This document shows, one piece after another, positions 9,435 to 16,849 of a stretch of DNA of 61,359 nt. How positions within the stretch are numbered: the first letter of the stretch is position 1; every line of letters starts with the position of its first letter. This DNA is from Gammaproteobacteria bacterium (GTDB lineage: Bacteria; Pseudomonadota; Gammaproteobacteria; Pseudomonadales; Pseudohongiellaceae), in contig JAURIJ010000013.1 of assembly GCA_030832825.1 (NCBI GenBank), positions 1 through 61,359 of the forward strand, given 5' to 3'. A program made the translations under genes and the position numbers. The notes beneath the pieces were generated by a model. That model had not been told where the DNA came from. It did no database searches and was given only the letters and a program-made list of their open reading frames with translations.

Positions 9435-9761
9435 TCAGTGGCGCGTGGCGTTGTCCTGCTCGGCCCATAGCAGCGGGCGCGGCTCGCTGGCGCAGCTGTC
9501 GCCTGCCCCGTGGGTGTGACCGGGCTCGTCACAATGGGACTTCTGCAGGCCGCTGGTGTCGATGTAGCCCACGCGCTGCTCCTCGGGCAAGTGCCGCGCC
9601 TCCCAGGCGATGATGGCCTGCAGGCTGTGCTCCAGCTGCTGCGGAGTCAGCCGTTCGCCATTGGCCCAACGGCCGGTTTCCACCGCGCTCTTGAGCGCCT
9701 CGTGAATCTGCGGGGTGATGCTGTCGATCAACGCCTGCATGGAATCGGGTGTCGCGGACAT
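9435..9761 (-). CDS. YeaC-like DUF1315 protein
   Basis: The 108-aa protein resembles E. coli YeaC. The conserved block is an N-terminal helix ALIDSITPQIHEALKSAVE, then GRWANGERLTPQQLE and AIIAWEARHLPEEQRVGY. The C-terminal 35 residues are a His/Cys-containing tail (CDEPGHTHGAGDSC) that might bind metal and is longer than in E. coli. Function is unknown. It sits 17 bp before the DUF2797 start and 27 bp after the rhomboid stop, inside the same-strand nadK-rhomboid-yeaC-DUF2797-pepN series. Confidence 0.85.
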   Translation of the reverse strand: MSATPDSMQALIDSITPQIHEALKSAVETGRWANGERLTPQQLEHSLQAIIAWEARHLPEEQRVGYIDTSGLQKSHCDEPGHTHGAGDSCASEPRPLLWAEQDNATRH

Positions 9762-9788
9762 GCTGTGATCCTCTGATTGGGGCGCCCC

Positions 9789-10679
9789 TCAGGCGCGTCG
9801 AATACGCTGCAGGCCGGCACTGAGCAGACCCGCGACCATGCCCGCGAGCAGCCCGCCCGCGTGCGCCGCCGTGGCGATCCAGGCCGAGGCCAGCACTTCC
9901 ATCAGCACCAGCGCCAGCAGCAGAAAACCGATCATCGCGGGCGGCACGTGCAGACCGGCGCGTGGCAGCAGCAGCTGCCACATCCAGATGTAGCCCAGCA
10001 GACCGTAGACCACACCGGAAAGGCCGCCAAAATTCACCGACAGACTCCACAGGTACTGCACCGTATTGGAGGCGAAGGCCAGAAACAACAAGAGCAGCAG
10101 ATAGGCCAGGCTGCTCTGCGCGCCCTCGATCATGCGCCCGAACTGCCACAGCCACAGGCTGTTGAACACCAGATGCAGGGCCCCGAAATGCAGCAGCGCG
10201 GGCGAGAGTGTGCGCAGCAGCGCCTCCAGACTGTCAATCTGACCGAGCAGGCGCAGCACCGAGGCGGGCCCCACATCGGAGCCAGGGTAGAAGCCGGGGT
10301 AGAACAGGCGCTGCACGCCAGTCAGATCCATGCCCAGATTGCTGATGAGGGCCACCATCAGGGTGGCCAGCAGGACCAGCACGGTCACGGGCGCGCGGAA
10401 GAAGGCGCGCAGAAGGTCGCGTAGATAGCGCTGCAGCGGGAAATAGTTGCCCAGACCGGGAGAGGATGGCGCCGGAGCGTCGGCCAGCAAGCCCTGCGCA
10501 CGCAGACTCTGCCACTGCGCCAGCAGGGCCGCGACCAACTCTGCCTCGGCCTGCGTGGCCACCCAGATCACCTGGGCACCAGACTCCTCATTGACGCGAA
10601 AGCGCAGCCCCTCTCGGGCCAGCGCCTCCAGCAACGGCCGCAGATCGGTGCCAGCGTCCAGCACGGCCGCCCTAATCAT
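9789..10679 (-). CDS. Rhomboid family intramembrane serine protease
   Basis: A soluble N-terminal domain of about 90 residues (GlpG-like cytoplasmic domain) precedes six or seven membrane helices. The catalytic serine motif GLSG is in GGLSGVVYGLLGY and the catalytic histidine is in AAHAGGLLAGM near the end. The H-x-x-x-N site of helix 2 is seen in HFGALHLVFNSLW. It cleaves membrane-embedded substrates in the inner membrane; the substrate here is unknown. The start overlaps the nadK stop by 8 bp (ATGATTAG), which indicates translational coupling. Length 296 aa is normal for the GlpG type. Confidence 0.93.
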   Translation of the reverse strand: MIRAAVLDAGTDLRPLLEALAREGLRFRVNEESGAQVIWVATQAEAELVAALLAQWQSLRAQGLLADAPAPSSPGLGNYFPLQRYLRDLLRAFFRAPVTVLVLLATLMVALISNLGMDLTGVQRLFYPGFYPGSDVGPASVLRLLGQIDSLEALLRTLSPALLHFGALHLVFNSLWLWQFGRMIEGAQSSLAYLLLLLFLAFASNTVQYLWSLSVNFGGLSGVVYGLLGYIWMWQLLLPRAGLHVPPAMIGFLLLALVLMEVLASAWIATAAHAGGLLAGMVAGLLSAGLQRIRRA

Positions 10680-11562
10680 CGGCGCGCACCAGGCGGCTGC
10701 CCCAGCCCAGCTTGCTGCGGCAAGTCTCGTAGTAATTGTGATCCAGCGGGTGGATCAACCGCAGGGATCCCTGCTTCTTGCGCACGATGAACTCGTCACC
10801 GGGCTCGACCGGAAAGCCGATGGACCCGTCGCAACTCACCTGGGGCACGATGGACCGCTGCTTGCCCACCACCACGCGAATGCTGCTGTCGGCATCGATC
10901 ACCAGCGGCCGGCTGCCGAGGGTGTGGGGATACATGGGCACCAGCACCAGCGCATTGAGACTGGGATGCATGATGGGGCCACCGGCCGAGAGCGCATAGG
11001 CGGTGGAGCCGGTCGGCGTGGCGACGATGAGTCCGTCCGACTGCTGACTGTTGACGAACTGCTCGTTGATGAACAGCTCGAATTCCAGCATGCGGGCCGC
11101 CGTGCCCGGGTGCAGCACCACGTCGTTCAGGGCGCTGCCGGCGTGCAGCACACGACCCTGGCGACGCACCTCGCACTCGATCAGAAAACGGGATTCCTCG
11201 GTGTAGCGCCCCGCCAGCACCTCGGTGAGCCGGGTCTCGATCTCTTCCGGCAGGATATCGGTCAGAAAACCAAGCCGACCGCGGTTCACGCCGAGCACTG
11301 GCACATTGTGCGCCACCAGCCACTGCGCCACCCGCAGCATGCTGCCATCGCCTCCCACCACGATCACCAGATCGCTCTGCGCCGCGAGCTCGGCGCGCGG
11401 CACCACCACGGGAGTCGCCGCGTGCAGTTCGGCGGCACTGTGTTCGTCACACAGAACCTGCAATCCGTGTGTCACCAGCACCTTGTGCAGCAGGCTCAGG
11501 GTGTCGACCACCCCGGGATGTCCTGCCCGACCTATCAGTCCTATGCGCTTGAATGCCGCCAT
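10672..11562 (-). CDS. nadK: NAD kinase
   Basis: The 296-aa ATP-dependent NAD kinase makes NADP+. The motifs are complete: GGDGSML, NRGRLGFLTDI, NDVVLHPG and the ATPTGSTAYALSAGGPI loop, ending with a conserved CDG segment. The start is the ATG of MAAFKRIGLIGR; the frame stays open for a further 640 bp upstream, but that part is antisense-type noise in the metalloprotease region. The 8-bp overlap with the rhomboid gene places it first in the nadK-to-pepN group. Confidence 0.97.
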   Translation of the reverse strand: MAAFKRIGLIGRAGHPGVVDTLSLLHKVLVTHGLQVLCDEHSAAELHAATPVVVPRAELAAQSDLVIVVGGDGSMLRVAQWLVAHNVPVLGVNRGRLGFLTDILPEEIETRLTEVLAGRYTEESRFLIECEVRRQGRVLHAGSALNDVVLHPGTAARMLEFELFINEQFVNSQQSDGLIVATPTGSTAYALSAGGPIMHPSLNALVLVPMYPHTLGSRPLVIDADSSIRVVVGKQRSIVPQVSCDGSIGFPVEPGDEFIVRKKQGSLRLIHPLDHNYYETCRSKLGWGSRLVRADD

Positions 11563-11648
11563 GCTGTGCTCTGTGTGGGAATGAGGATTGGGGCAGCGTG
11601 GGTGTCGCGCGGCCGGCGGCAGTATAGCAGAGAGATTTGCGCCGCCGC

Positions 11649-13916
11649 TCAGCGGCTGATGTCCAGCGCCAGAGGCTCGACGGTGTACACCACCTCCCCC
11701 TGGCCGGGCACGCTGTAGGCGATGAAGATCTGCAGTCGCCGGCCGACGAAATCGGCGCCGAGGCGGGCCGCGTTGGCGATCTGCAAGTATTCGACGGCGC
11801 GCAGTGCAGGCACGCTGCGGAAGGCGCGCAGACCGGCGAAGCTGCCGTCCCAGCCATGTGCGGCCCCCTGCTCGTCGAGCATCACGAACTGTTCGCCGTC
11901 GAGAGTGGCCAGCACGTAGATGTAGCCGGCCTGTCCGCTGTGGCGGGAATCGACGCTCAGACTGAGATTGATGTCGACGCTGTCGGCGGGCGTCACCACC
12001 GAGACATGACTGAGTCCCTTGTTCACGCTCGCCGCCAGGGCGATGCGGGCATTGGTGGCGCTGCCTGTCAAAGTGCCGAGCGGTTTGTCGGGCAGCAGCG
12101 GTACGCGCTGGGCGTAGTAGCGGGCGATCTGGTGACGCACCACATCGAGGGTGCGCACGGCATCGGCCGGCGACTGTGTGCCACCAGACGCCACGCCGCA
12201 AGGCACGCCGAGACAGTCACGCAGGGGGCTGGAGAAGCGCGCGATCCGCACACTGGTATTGAAGGCGGCAGGAAAGGCCATGACGGTGGTGAAGAGCGAA
12301 TCCACGCCGTAACCGGTGGCGAAGTCGAAGGTGCCGCCGTGACCGTCCTCCCGGTGAGAATGGGTCAGCCCCATGTTGTGGCCCAGCTCGTGGGCCACGA
12401 CGGAACTCAGCGGACAGTCGATGGCGATGGTCGAGAACGCGAACTGCCGCTCGTCGGAAGAGGTGAAGTCCCCCTGGGTGCGAAAGCCGCCCAGGTTCGC
12501 GAGACCGCAGCGATCCAGCTCCGTTCCCTGGGGACGGAACAGCATGACCAGATCGGCGCCGTATTGCTCGCGCAGTCTGTCCAAGCCGGCAAAGGCCGGG
12601 CCCCGGCGACTGGTCAGGGCACTCAGCGCCGTGTCCATGTCCACCGACTCACTGTAGGCCACGGGGCCCATGTACACCGGGCGCAGGGTGATGGCCACGC
12701 CGCTGTCGGCATAGATCTGGTTGGCCATGGCGATGAGCTGGTTGATGCGCGTCTGCGCCGCTCCCCCATAGAGCGTGTCGGCGCCGGGGGTGTAGAGCGC
12801 CATCACATCGATCACCGAGGGTTCGGCCAGGGCACCAGACTGGGCGACACCGAGCAGCGCCTCGTTAAAATCGCTGATGCCATTGTTGTCGCTGTCGCGC
12901 AGCACATCCTCGACCACATTGAGCACCGCGTCGTGGCGCAGCTCTCCCACCAGCGCGGTGGAGATCACGCGCGGCTTGGAGGCCGCCTTCGTCGCGATGG
13001 TGTAGTGCAGCGTCTTGCTTTCCCCAGGGGCAAAGTCCCCCAGCGGACAATTGAGCACGCGTTGCCCGCCCACTGTGCCCTGGCGACAGCCTTCGGACGC
13101 ACTGAGCAGCGTGCTGTTCTCCAGCGCGAAGTAGAAATTGACAGTGAGCGCCTCGTGGCGCTCGGTGCTGGTGTTGCGGAAACCGGCGTCGATCCGGGCC
13201 GTGCCCCCGGCAAGGACACTGCCGTTGCCCACCGACTGGGTGATCTGCAGATTGCCGGCATTGATGCCGGCGTTGCGTGCACTCTGGGCTACGGCTTGCG
13301 TGCCCGCATTGCCGAGGCGCAGCGGCAGCGTGCTCGGCGGCAGCGCTGGCAGCGCCACGGGGGCAGGATGCTCAAGTTCCGGAATCACGTAATCCTGTTG
13401 CAGCGCACCTTCGGGCAGACCCGCCGACTGGTAGATCCAGCCGGTGTATTCGCCCACGGCCTCGTTCCTGCTGGCATGCAACTGCCAGACCTCGGCGCCG
13501 ATCTCGGCATAGGCGAACACATCCAGTGCACTGGCCGTCAGCACGAAGGGGGTTTCACGACTGTAGCCCGCGAGTTCGCCGTGCAGGCTGCGATCGCCGT
13601 TGAGCTGGCGGGTCTGCGCCACAATCTGCAACGCGGTGTGGCGTACACCGCCTGCCTGCTGCTGCACGGGCACTGGCACGGCACTGCCCGTCTGCAGGGA
13701 CGCCAGCACATCGGCATGCAAGGCAATCGGCACCGCATGGCTGGCATGGGCGGGAACAGCGGGCATGTCAACGATGGGAGCCGTGAGAATGCGCCACAGC
13801 GGCGTGCTCGCGGTGTTGCCCTGCGCCACGGCAATGCCCGGCTGCCAGAAGCCGAAGACGGCCGCCAGACCTGGCAGACTGAGGCGCAGCAGGCGCTGCC
13901 ACAGCGGAACAGACAT
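11649..13916 (-). CDS. Secreted reprolysin-like zinc metalloprotease
   Basis: The 755-aa precursor has an N-terminal signal peptide (about 32 residues, ending IAVAQG). About 300 residues follow without a recognisable catalytic motif. An acidic calcium-type loop (DSDNNGISDFNEAL) leads into a metzincin catalytic domain: VIDVMALYTPGA at its start, HELGHNMGLTHSH as the zinc site (HExxHxxGxxH) and VMAFP as the Met-turn. After that lie about 180 residues of possible beta-sandwich. Cysteines flanking the catalytic domain suggest disulfides, fitting export. It is 86 bp upstream of nadK and probably a separate unit. Candidate families are M12/M72-like; the substrate is unknown. Confidence 0.85.
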   Translation of the reverse strand: MSVPLWQRLLRLSLPGLAAVFGFWQPGIAVAQGNTASTPLWRILTAPIVDMPAVPAHASHAVPIALHADVLASLQTGSAVPVPVQQQAGGVRHTALQIVAQTRQLNGDRSLHGELAGYSRETPFVLTASALDVFAYAEIGAEVWQLHASRNEAVGEYTGWIYQSAGLPEGALQQDYVIPELEHPAPVALPALPPSTLPLRLGNAGTQAVAQSARNAGINAGNLQITQSVGNGSVLAGGTARIDAGFRNTSTERHEALTVNFYFALENSTLLSASEGCRQGTVGGQRVLNCPLGDFAPGESKTLHYTIATKAASKPRVISTALVGELRHDAVLNVVEDVLRDSDNNGISDFNEALLGVAQSGALAEPSVIDVMALYTPGADTLYGGAAQTRINQLIAMANQIYADSGVAITLRPVYMGPVAYSESVDMDTALSALTSRRGPAFAGLDRLREQYGADLVMLFRPQGTELDRCGLANLGGFRTQGDFTSSDERQFAFSTIAIDCPLSSVVAHELGHNMGLTHSHREDGHGGTFDFATGYGVDSLFTTVMAFPAAFNTSVRIARFSSPLRDCLGVPCGVASGGTQSPADAVRTLDVVRHQIARYYAQRVPLLPDKPLGTLTGSATNARIALAASVNKGLSHVSVVTPADSVDINLSLSVDSRHSGQAGYIYVLATLDGEQFVMLDEQGAAHGWDGSFAGLRAFRSVPALRAVEYLQIANAARLGADFVGRRLQIFIAYSVPGQGEVVYTVEPLALDISR

Positions 13917-13984
13917 CGCGATTGATCACTCTTTGCACAAAGGCGGGCCGCCATTATGCGAGCGCGTGGGAATATTTTCCATCT

Positions 13985-14896
13985 TTATGTCGTGCGAGGT
14001 GCAATCCCGCCGGTATGAATGGCAATGACCTCGCTGTCGGGCGGGATTTCCCCGTTGGCAATGCGCCCGTACAGGCTCCACATCATCTTGCCTGTGTAGA
14101 CAGGTTCCAGTGGGATGCCGGTGCGTGCCACAAAGCCGGTGATGAAGGCGTCGAGTTCGGGGCACCGACGCGCATAGCCCCCGGCATGCCAACCCTGCAC
14201 GATCTGCCATTCGGCCCGGGGACCGGGCGGCAACTGCGCCAGCCAATGCTGCACCTGTGCGCTGAGGCGATCCTCGCCCTTGAGCACCAGGGTGGCCTCC
14301 ACGCGCACAGACTCGTCCAGCGCCGATACCAGGCCCGCGAGCGTGGTGCCGGTGGCCGTTGCCAGGATCACCCGGCGCGGGCTCTTGGCAGGCGCTGTCC
14401 AGCGCAGCGCATGGGCGATTTCCTGGCAGCCCAGCACGCCGTCCAGGGTGGCGCCCCCTTCGGGAATGACATGTGCCTGCGGCCAGCGCTCCTGCACGGC
14501 CTGCCGGAATGCCTGCGTGTGGTGCTCGCGGTAATCGGTGCGGGACACCGGCACCAGGGTCATGCCGAAGGCCTCCGCGGCCGCCAGCACCGGATTGAGG
14601 GGACGCAGGACTTCCCCGCGCACCAGCCCAATCGTGGTGAGGCCCGCCTGCTGCCCCGCCGCCGCGAGCGCGAGCAGATGATTGGACCAGGCCCCGCCGA
14701 CACTGATCAACGTGCGCTGTCCCAGCGTCTGCGCCCGTTCCAGCACAGGGCGCAGCTTGAACCACTTGTTGCCGCTGATGAAGGGATGCAGCAAGTCCAG
14801 ACGCAGCACGTTCAACCGTATCCCGTGTGCGTCCAGCACGGCATCGTGCACGGCCTGCAGGGGGGCCGACGTGGCCGAAAGCTTGATCTGACGCAC
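13985..14896 (-). CDS. PLP-dependent enzyme of the ACC deaminase / D-cysteine desulfhydrase family
   Basis: This fold-type II PLP enzyme has the Schiff-base lysine in SGNKWFKLRP, the helix SVGGAWSNHLLALAAAG and the phosphate loop ATATGTTLAGL. It ends YTGKMMWSLYGRIANGEI as in D-cysteine desulfhydrase-like proteins. Family members deaminate ACC or split D-cysteine to pyruvate, ammonia and sulfide. I cannot tell the two apart from the sequence, and the desulfhydrase reading is the more common one in gammaproteobacteria. The start is uncertain: I chose the GTG at 14896, with AGGCGG upstream, giving 303 aa, normal for the family. The frame is open further upstream but would run into the divergent Tat-protein gene. 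Confidence 0.82.
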   Translation of the reverse strand: MRQIKLSATSAPLQAVHDAVLDAHGIRLNVLRLDLLHPFISGNKWFKLRPVLERAQTLGQRTLISVGGAWSNHLLALAAAGQQAGLTTIGLVRGEVLRPLNPVLAAAEAFGMTLVPVSRTDYREHHTQAFRQAVQERWPQAHVIPEGGATLDGVLGCQEIAHALRWTAPAKSPRRVILATATGTTLAGLVSALDESVRVEATLVLKGEDRLSAQVQHWLAQLPPGPRAEWQIVQGWHAGGYARRCPELDAFITGFVARTGIPLEPVYTGKMMWSLYGRIANGEIPPDSEVIAIHTGGIAPRTT

Positions 14897-14988
14897 TCGA
14901 TTTTCCGCCTGCCCTGTAGTTGAATAGCCAGCACTTGTCACTTCATTGGCGCCCACGACAGCGAGCGCCAAAGCCTTCAGGAGCTCCC

Positions 14989-15678
14989 ATGTCCGATCAT
15001 TCTCTGCCCCCTTCCGGGCGTCGATCCTTTCTCGGCAGTCTCGGCCTCGTCGCTGCACTGACCTCGGCCGCCGCCGCCACCAAGGCCGTCGCGCAGACCG
15101 CGCGTCAGCGCTTCGAACCGCGCATCCACGACGAGGATGCCTGGATGGACATGCCGGGGACGCACCGCACGCTCATCGATTGCTACACCGGCCTGGGCGG
15201 GGTGAACGCCATGAACTACGCGGCCAACATCCTGGCCACCCACACCGATGTCTACAAGGGAGCGGAATCGGATTACGCGATGATCATCTGCTTCCGCGCC
15301 GCAGCGGCCCCGCTGGCCTACAGTGACGCGATGTGGGAGAAGTACGGAAAGGTGCTGGCGGACTACACGCAGTACCACGACCCGAAGACGGGTGAGAACT
15401 TCCCGCGCAGCCCGATCACGATGTCCGATCGTGTCGACCTGCCCAGCCGGGGTCACACGCTGGCGTCGAATGCCGCGCGCGGCGTGCAGTATGCCGTGTG
15501 CAGTCGTGCCACCCGCAATCTGTCCACCTTGCTCGCGGCGGCCACCGGCGGCGACGTCGATGCGATCGCCAGGGAACTCGCAGCCTCCATCGGCATCAAC
15601 GCGCGCATGGTGCCCGCAGGCGTGATGGCGACGACGCGCGCCCAGGAGCACGGCTACACAATGCTCGTGGCTGGCTGA
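14989..15678 (+). CDS. Tat-exported protein with DsrE-like features
   Basis: The 229-aa precursor begins with a twin-arginine signal (GRRSFLGSLGLVAAL, then an alanine-rich h-region ending AVAQ), so it is folded in the cytoplasm and exported. The mature part has CYTGLGGVNAMNYAANIL, an IICFRAAAAPLAYSDAMW segment, ARGVQYAVCSRAT, and ends VPAGVMATTRAQEHGYTML. This order of an early strand-helix, a mid-protein cysteine after ARGVxxAVC and a VPxGV...QxxGY ending resembles DsrE/DsrF-fold sulfur-carrier proteins. I call it by resemblance only. CAGGAG before the ATG supports this start. The stop abuts the stop of the convergent cytochrome gene with no spacer. Confidence 0.65.
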   Translation: MSDHSLPPSGRRSFLGSLGLVAALTSAAAATKAVAQTARQRFEPRIHDEDAWMDMPGTHRTLIDCYTGLGGVNAMNYAANILATHTDVYKGAESDYAMIICFRAAAAPLAYSDAMWEKYGKVLADYTQYHDPKTGENFPRSPITMSDRVDLPSRGHTLASNAARGVQYAVCSRATRNLSTLLAAATGGDVDAIARELAASIGINARMVPAGVMATTRAQEHGYTMLVAG

Positions 15679-16674
15679 CTAGCGGCCCCCGGCAGTGCCC
15701 GCCGCGTTCTGCGCGGCGTTGCGTGCAGCAGTCTGTGCTGCGTGGTACTCGCGGATCGGCCCGAACGGACCGAATTTGTGCTGCTCCACCGGGAACGGAT
15801 CGGCATAGGGCGGGTACGGGCTGTCCACCGGCTTGGTGGTGCGGTCCGGATAATCCTCTTCCAGATTGGCCATCTGCGGCCGCTCCTTGGAATTGATGTA
15901 GGCCGACACATCGAAGGCCTGGTCATCCGTCAGGTCGGGCTGCCCCAGGGGCATGCGCGCCTTGATGAACAGGGCCGCCGTCAGCACCCGGTTCATGCCG
16001 GCACCGTTGTTGTAGCTGTCCGGCCCCCACAGCGGTGGAAACAGATAGCCCTCCTTGATGTCCTTCGTGGCCTGCAGGCCGAGTCCGTCGATACCGTGGC
16101 AGACAGCGCAGCGCTGCTCGAACACCACCTGCCCGGCGGCGATGTCTGCCGCGCGATCCGGCTCGCGAAAGGCCGGCGGCTCGTCCGGCTGCAGCCGGCT
16201 CTCGCTGGAGGCCTGGGTCTGCGCCCACAGGCTGTTGATGTACAGCTCCATGGAGACCATCTGCACGCCATCGCGGGGCAGTTCCCGGCCATTCATGCTG
16301 CGGGTCATGCAGCCCTGGATGCGATCACGCAGATCGCCTTCCCCACCATCCCGGCCGGAGAAGCGCGGATAGCGCGAGCTGGTCTGCAGCAGCGAGAGCG
16401 TGCCGGGCTTGCGGCCGCTGTCGAGATGGCAGGACGCGCAGTCCAGATGCGAACCGGTGTAGCGCATGGCGGGGTCCGGGTTGGCAGGGCCCATCTCCTC
16501 GGGCGTGTGGCGAATCAGGCGCTCGCCGTATTCGGCCGTGGCCTCCAGCGGCACGCCGGAACTCACGGGCAGGGGCCGATACAGCCACAGTGCCGCCGCG
16601 ATGATGCCCAGACCGGCCGCGCCGCCGGCGAGCACGGTGAAAAGGATGCTGCCACTCTGCTTATCGGGGTTCAT
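15679..16674 (-). CDS. TsdA-like dihaem cytochrome c
   Basis: The 331-aa protein has an N-terminal membrane anchor or uncleaved signal (residues 9-32) and two haem-binding motifs, CASCH at 79-83 and CAVCH at 189-193. The IQGCMTRSMNGRELP segment between them and the C-terminal YPDRTTKPVDSPYPPYADPF run with EQHKFGPFGPI are typical of thiosulfate dehydrogenase (TsdA)-type cytochromes, where a cysteine in the intervening region ligates haem 1 (Cys122 is the candidate here). The start MNPDKQ has GGGAGA upstream. It overlaps the preceding small membrane gene by 14 bp and follows the fused oxidase, so it is probably its electron donor or partner. Activity on thiosulfate is inference. Confidence 0.82.
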   Translation of the reverse strand: MNPDKQSGSILFTVLAGGAAGLGIIAAALWLYRPLPVSSGVPLEATAEYGERLIRHTPEEMGPANPDPAMRYTGSHLDCASCHLDSGRKPGTLSLLQTSSRYPRFSGRDGGEGDLRDRIQGCMTRSMNGRELPRDGVQMVSMELYINSLWAQTQASSESRLQPDEPPAFREPDRAADIAAGQVVFEQRCAVCHGIDGLGLQATKDIKEGYLFPPLWGPDSYNNGAGMNRVLTAALFIKARMPLGQPDLTDDQAFDVSAYINSKERPQMANLEEDYPDRTTKPVDSPYPPYADPFPVEQHKFGPFGPIREYHAAQTAARNAAQNAAGTAGGR

Positions 16675-16849
16675 GGGGAGTCTCCCTGGAATTGGACGCC
16701 TGCTGGTCCTCGTCAAACCGCTGGATCTGCTGCGCGAAGACGAACTTGGGCTGCTCGATGCGCCGCCGCAGCGCCGGCCGCAGCCAGGCTGCCAGCAACC
16801 AGCCGGCCGCGAACAACACACTGAGCCCCACGATCACATCGGAAATCAT
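16661..16849 (-). CDS. Small single-span membrane protein between oxidase and cytochrome (CcoQ-like position)
   Basis: This 62-aa protein has one membrane helix (about residues 5-23, VIVGLSVLFAAGWLLAAWL) followed by a basic and then polar tail. Its ATG overlaps the oxidase stop by 4 bp (ATGA) and its end overlaps the start of the dihaem cytochrome by 14 bp. This tight coupling on both sides argues that it is a real gene. It resembles CcoQ/FixQ only in size, topology and position; I see no clear sequence match. A role in oxidase assembly or stability is a guess. Confidence 0.65.
   Translation of the reverse strand: MISDVIVGLSVLFAAGWLLAAWLRPALRRRIEQPKFVFAQQIQRFDEDQQASNSRETPHEPR

Noticed and set aside
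6103..9519. A 1138-codon open frame on the plus strand opposite pepN and DUF2797
   Set aside because: It is antisense to two well-supported genes, is rich in His/Gln/Arg as expected for the complement of GC-rich codons, and shows no family pattern.
11637..13925. A 762-codon open frame on the plus strand opposite the metalloprotease
   Set aside because: Same antisense artefact; the minus-strand protein has a signal peptide and a complete zinc motif.
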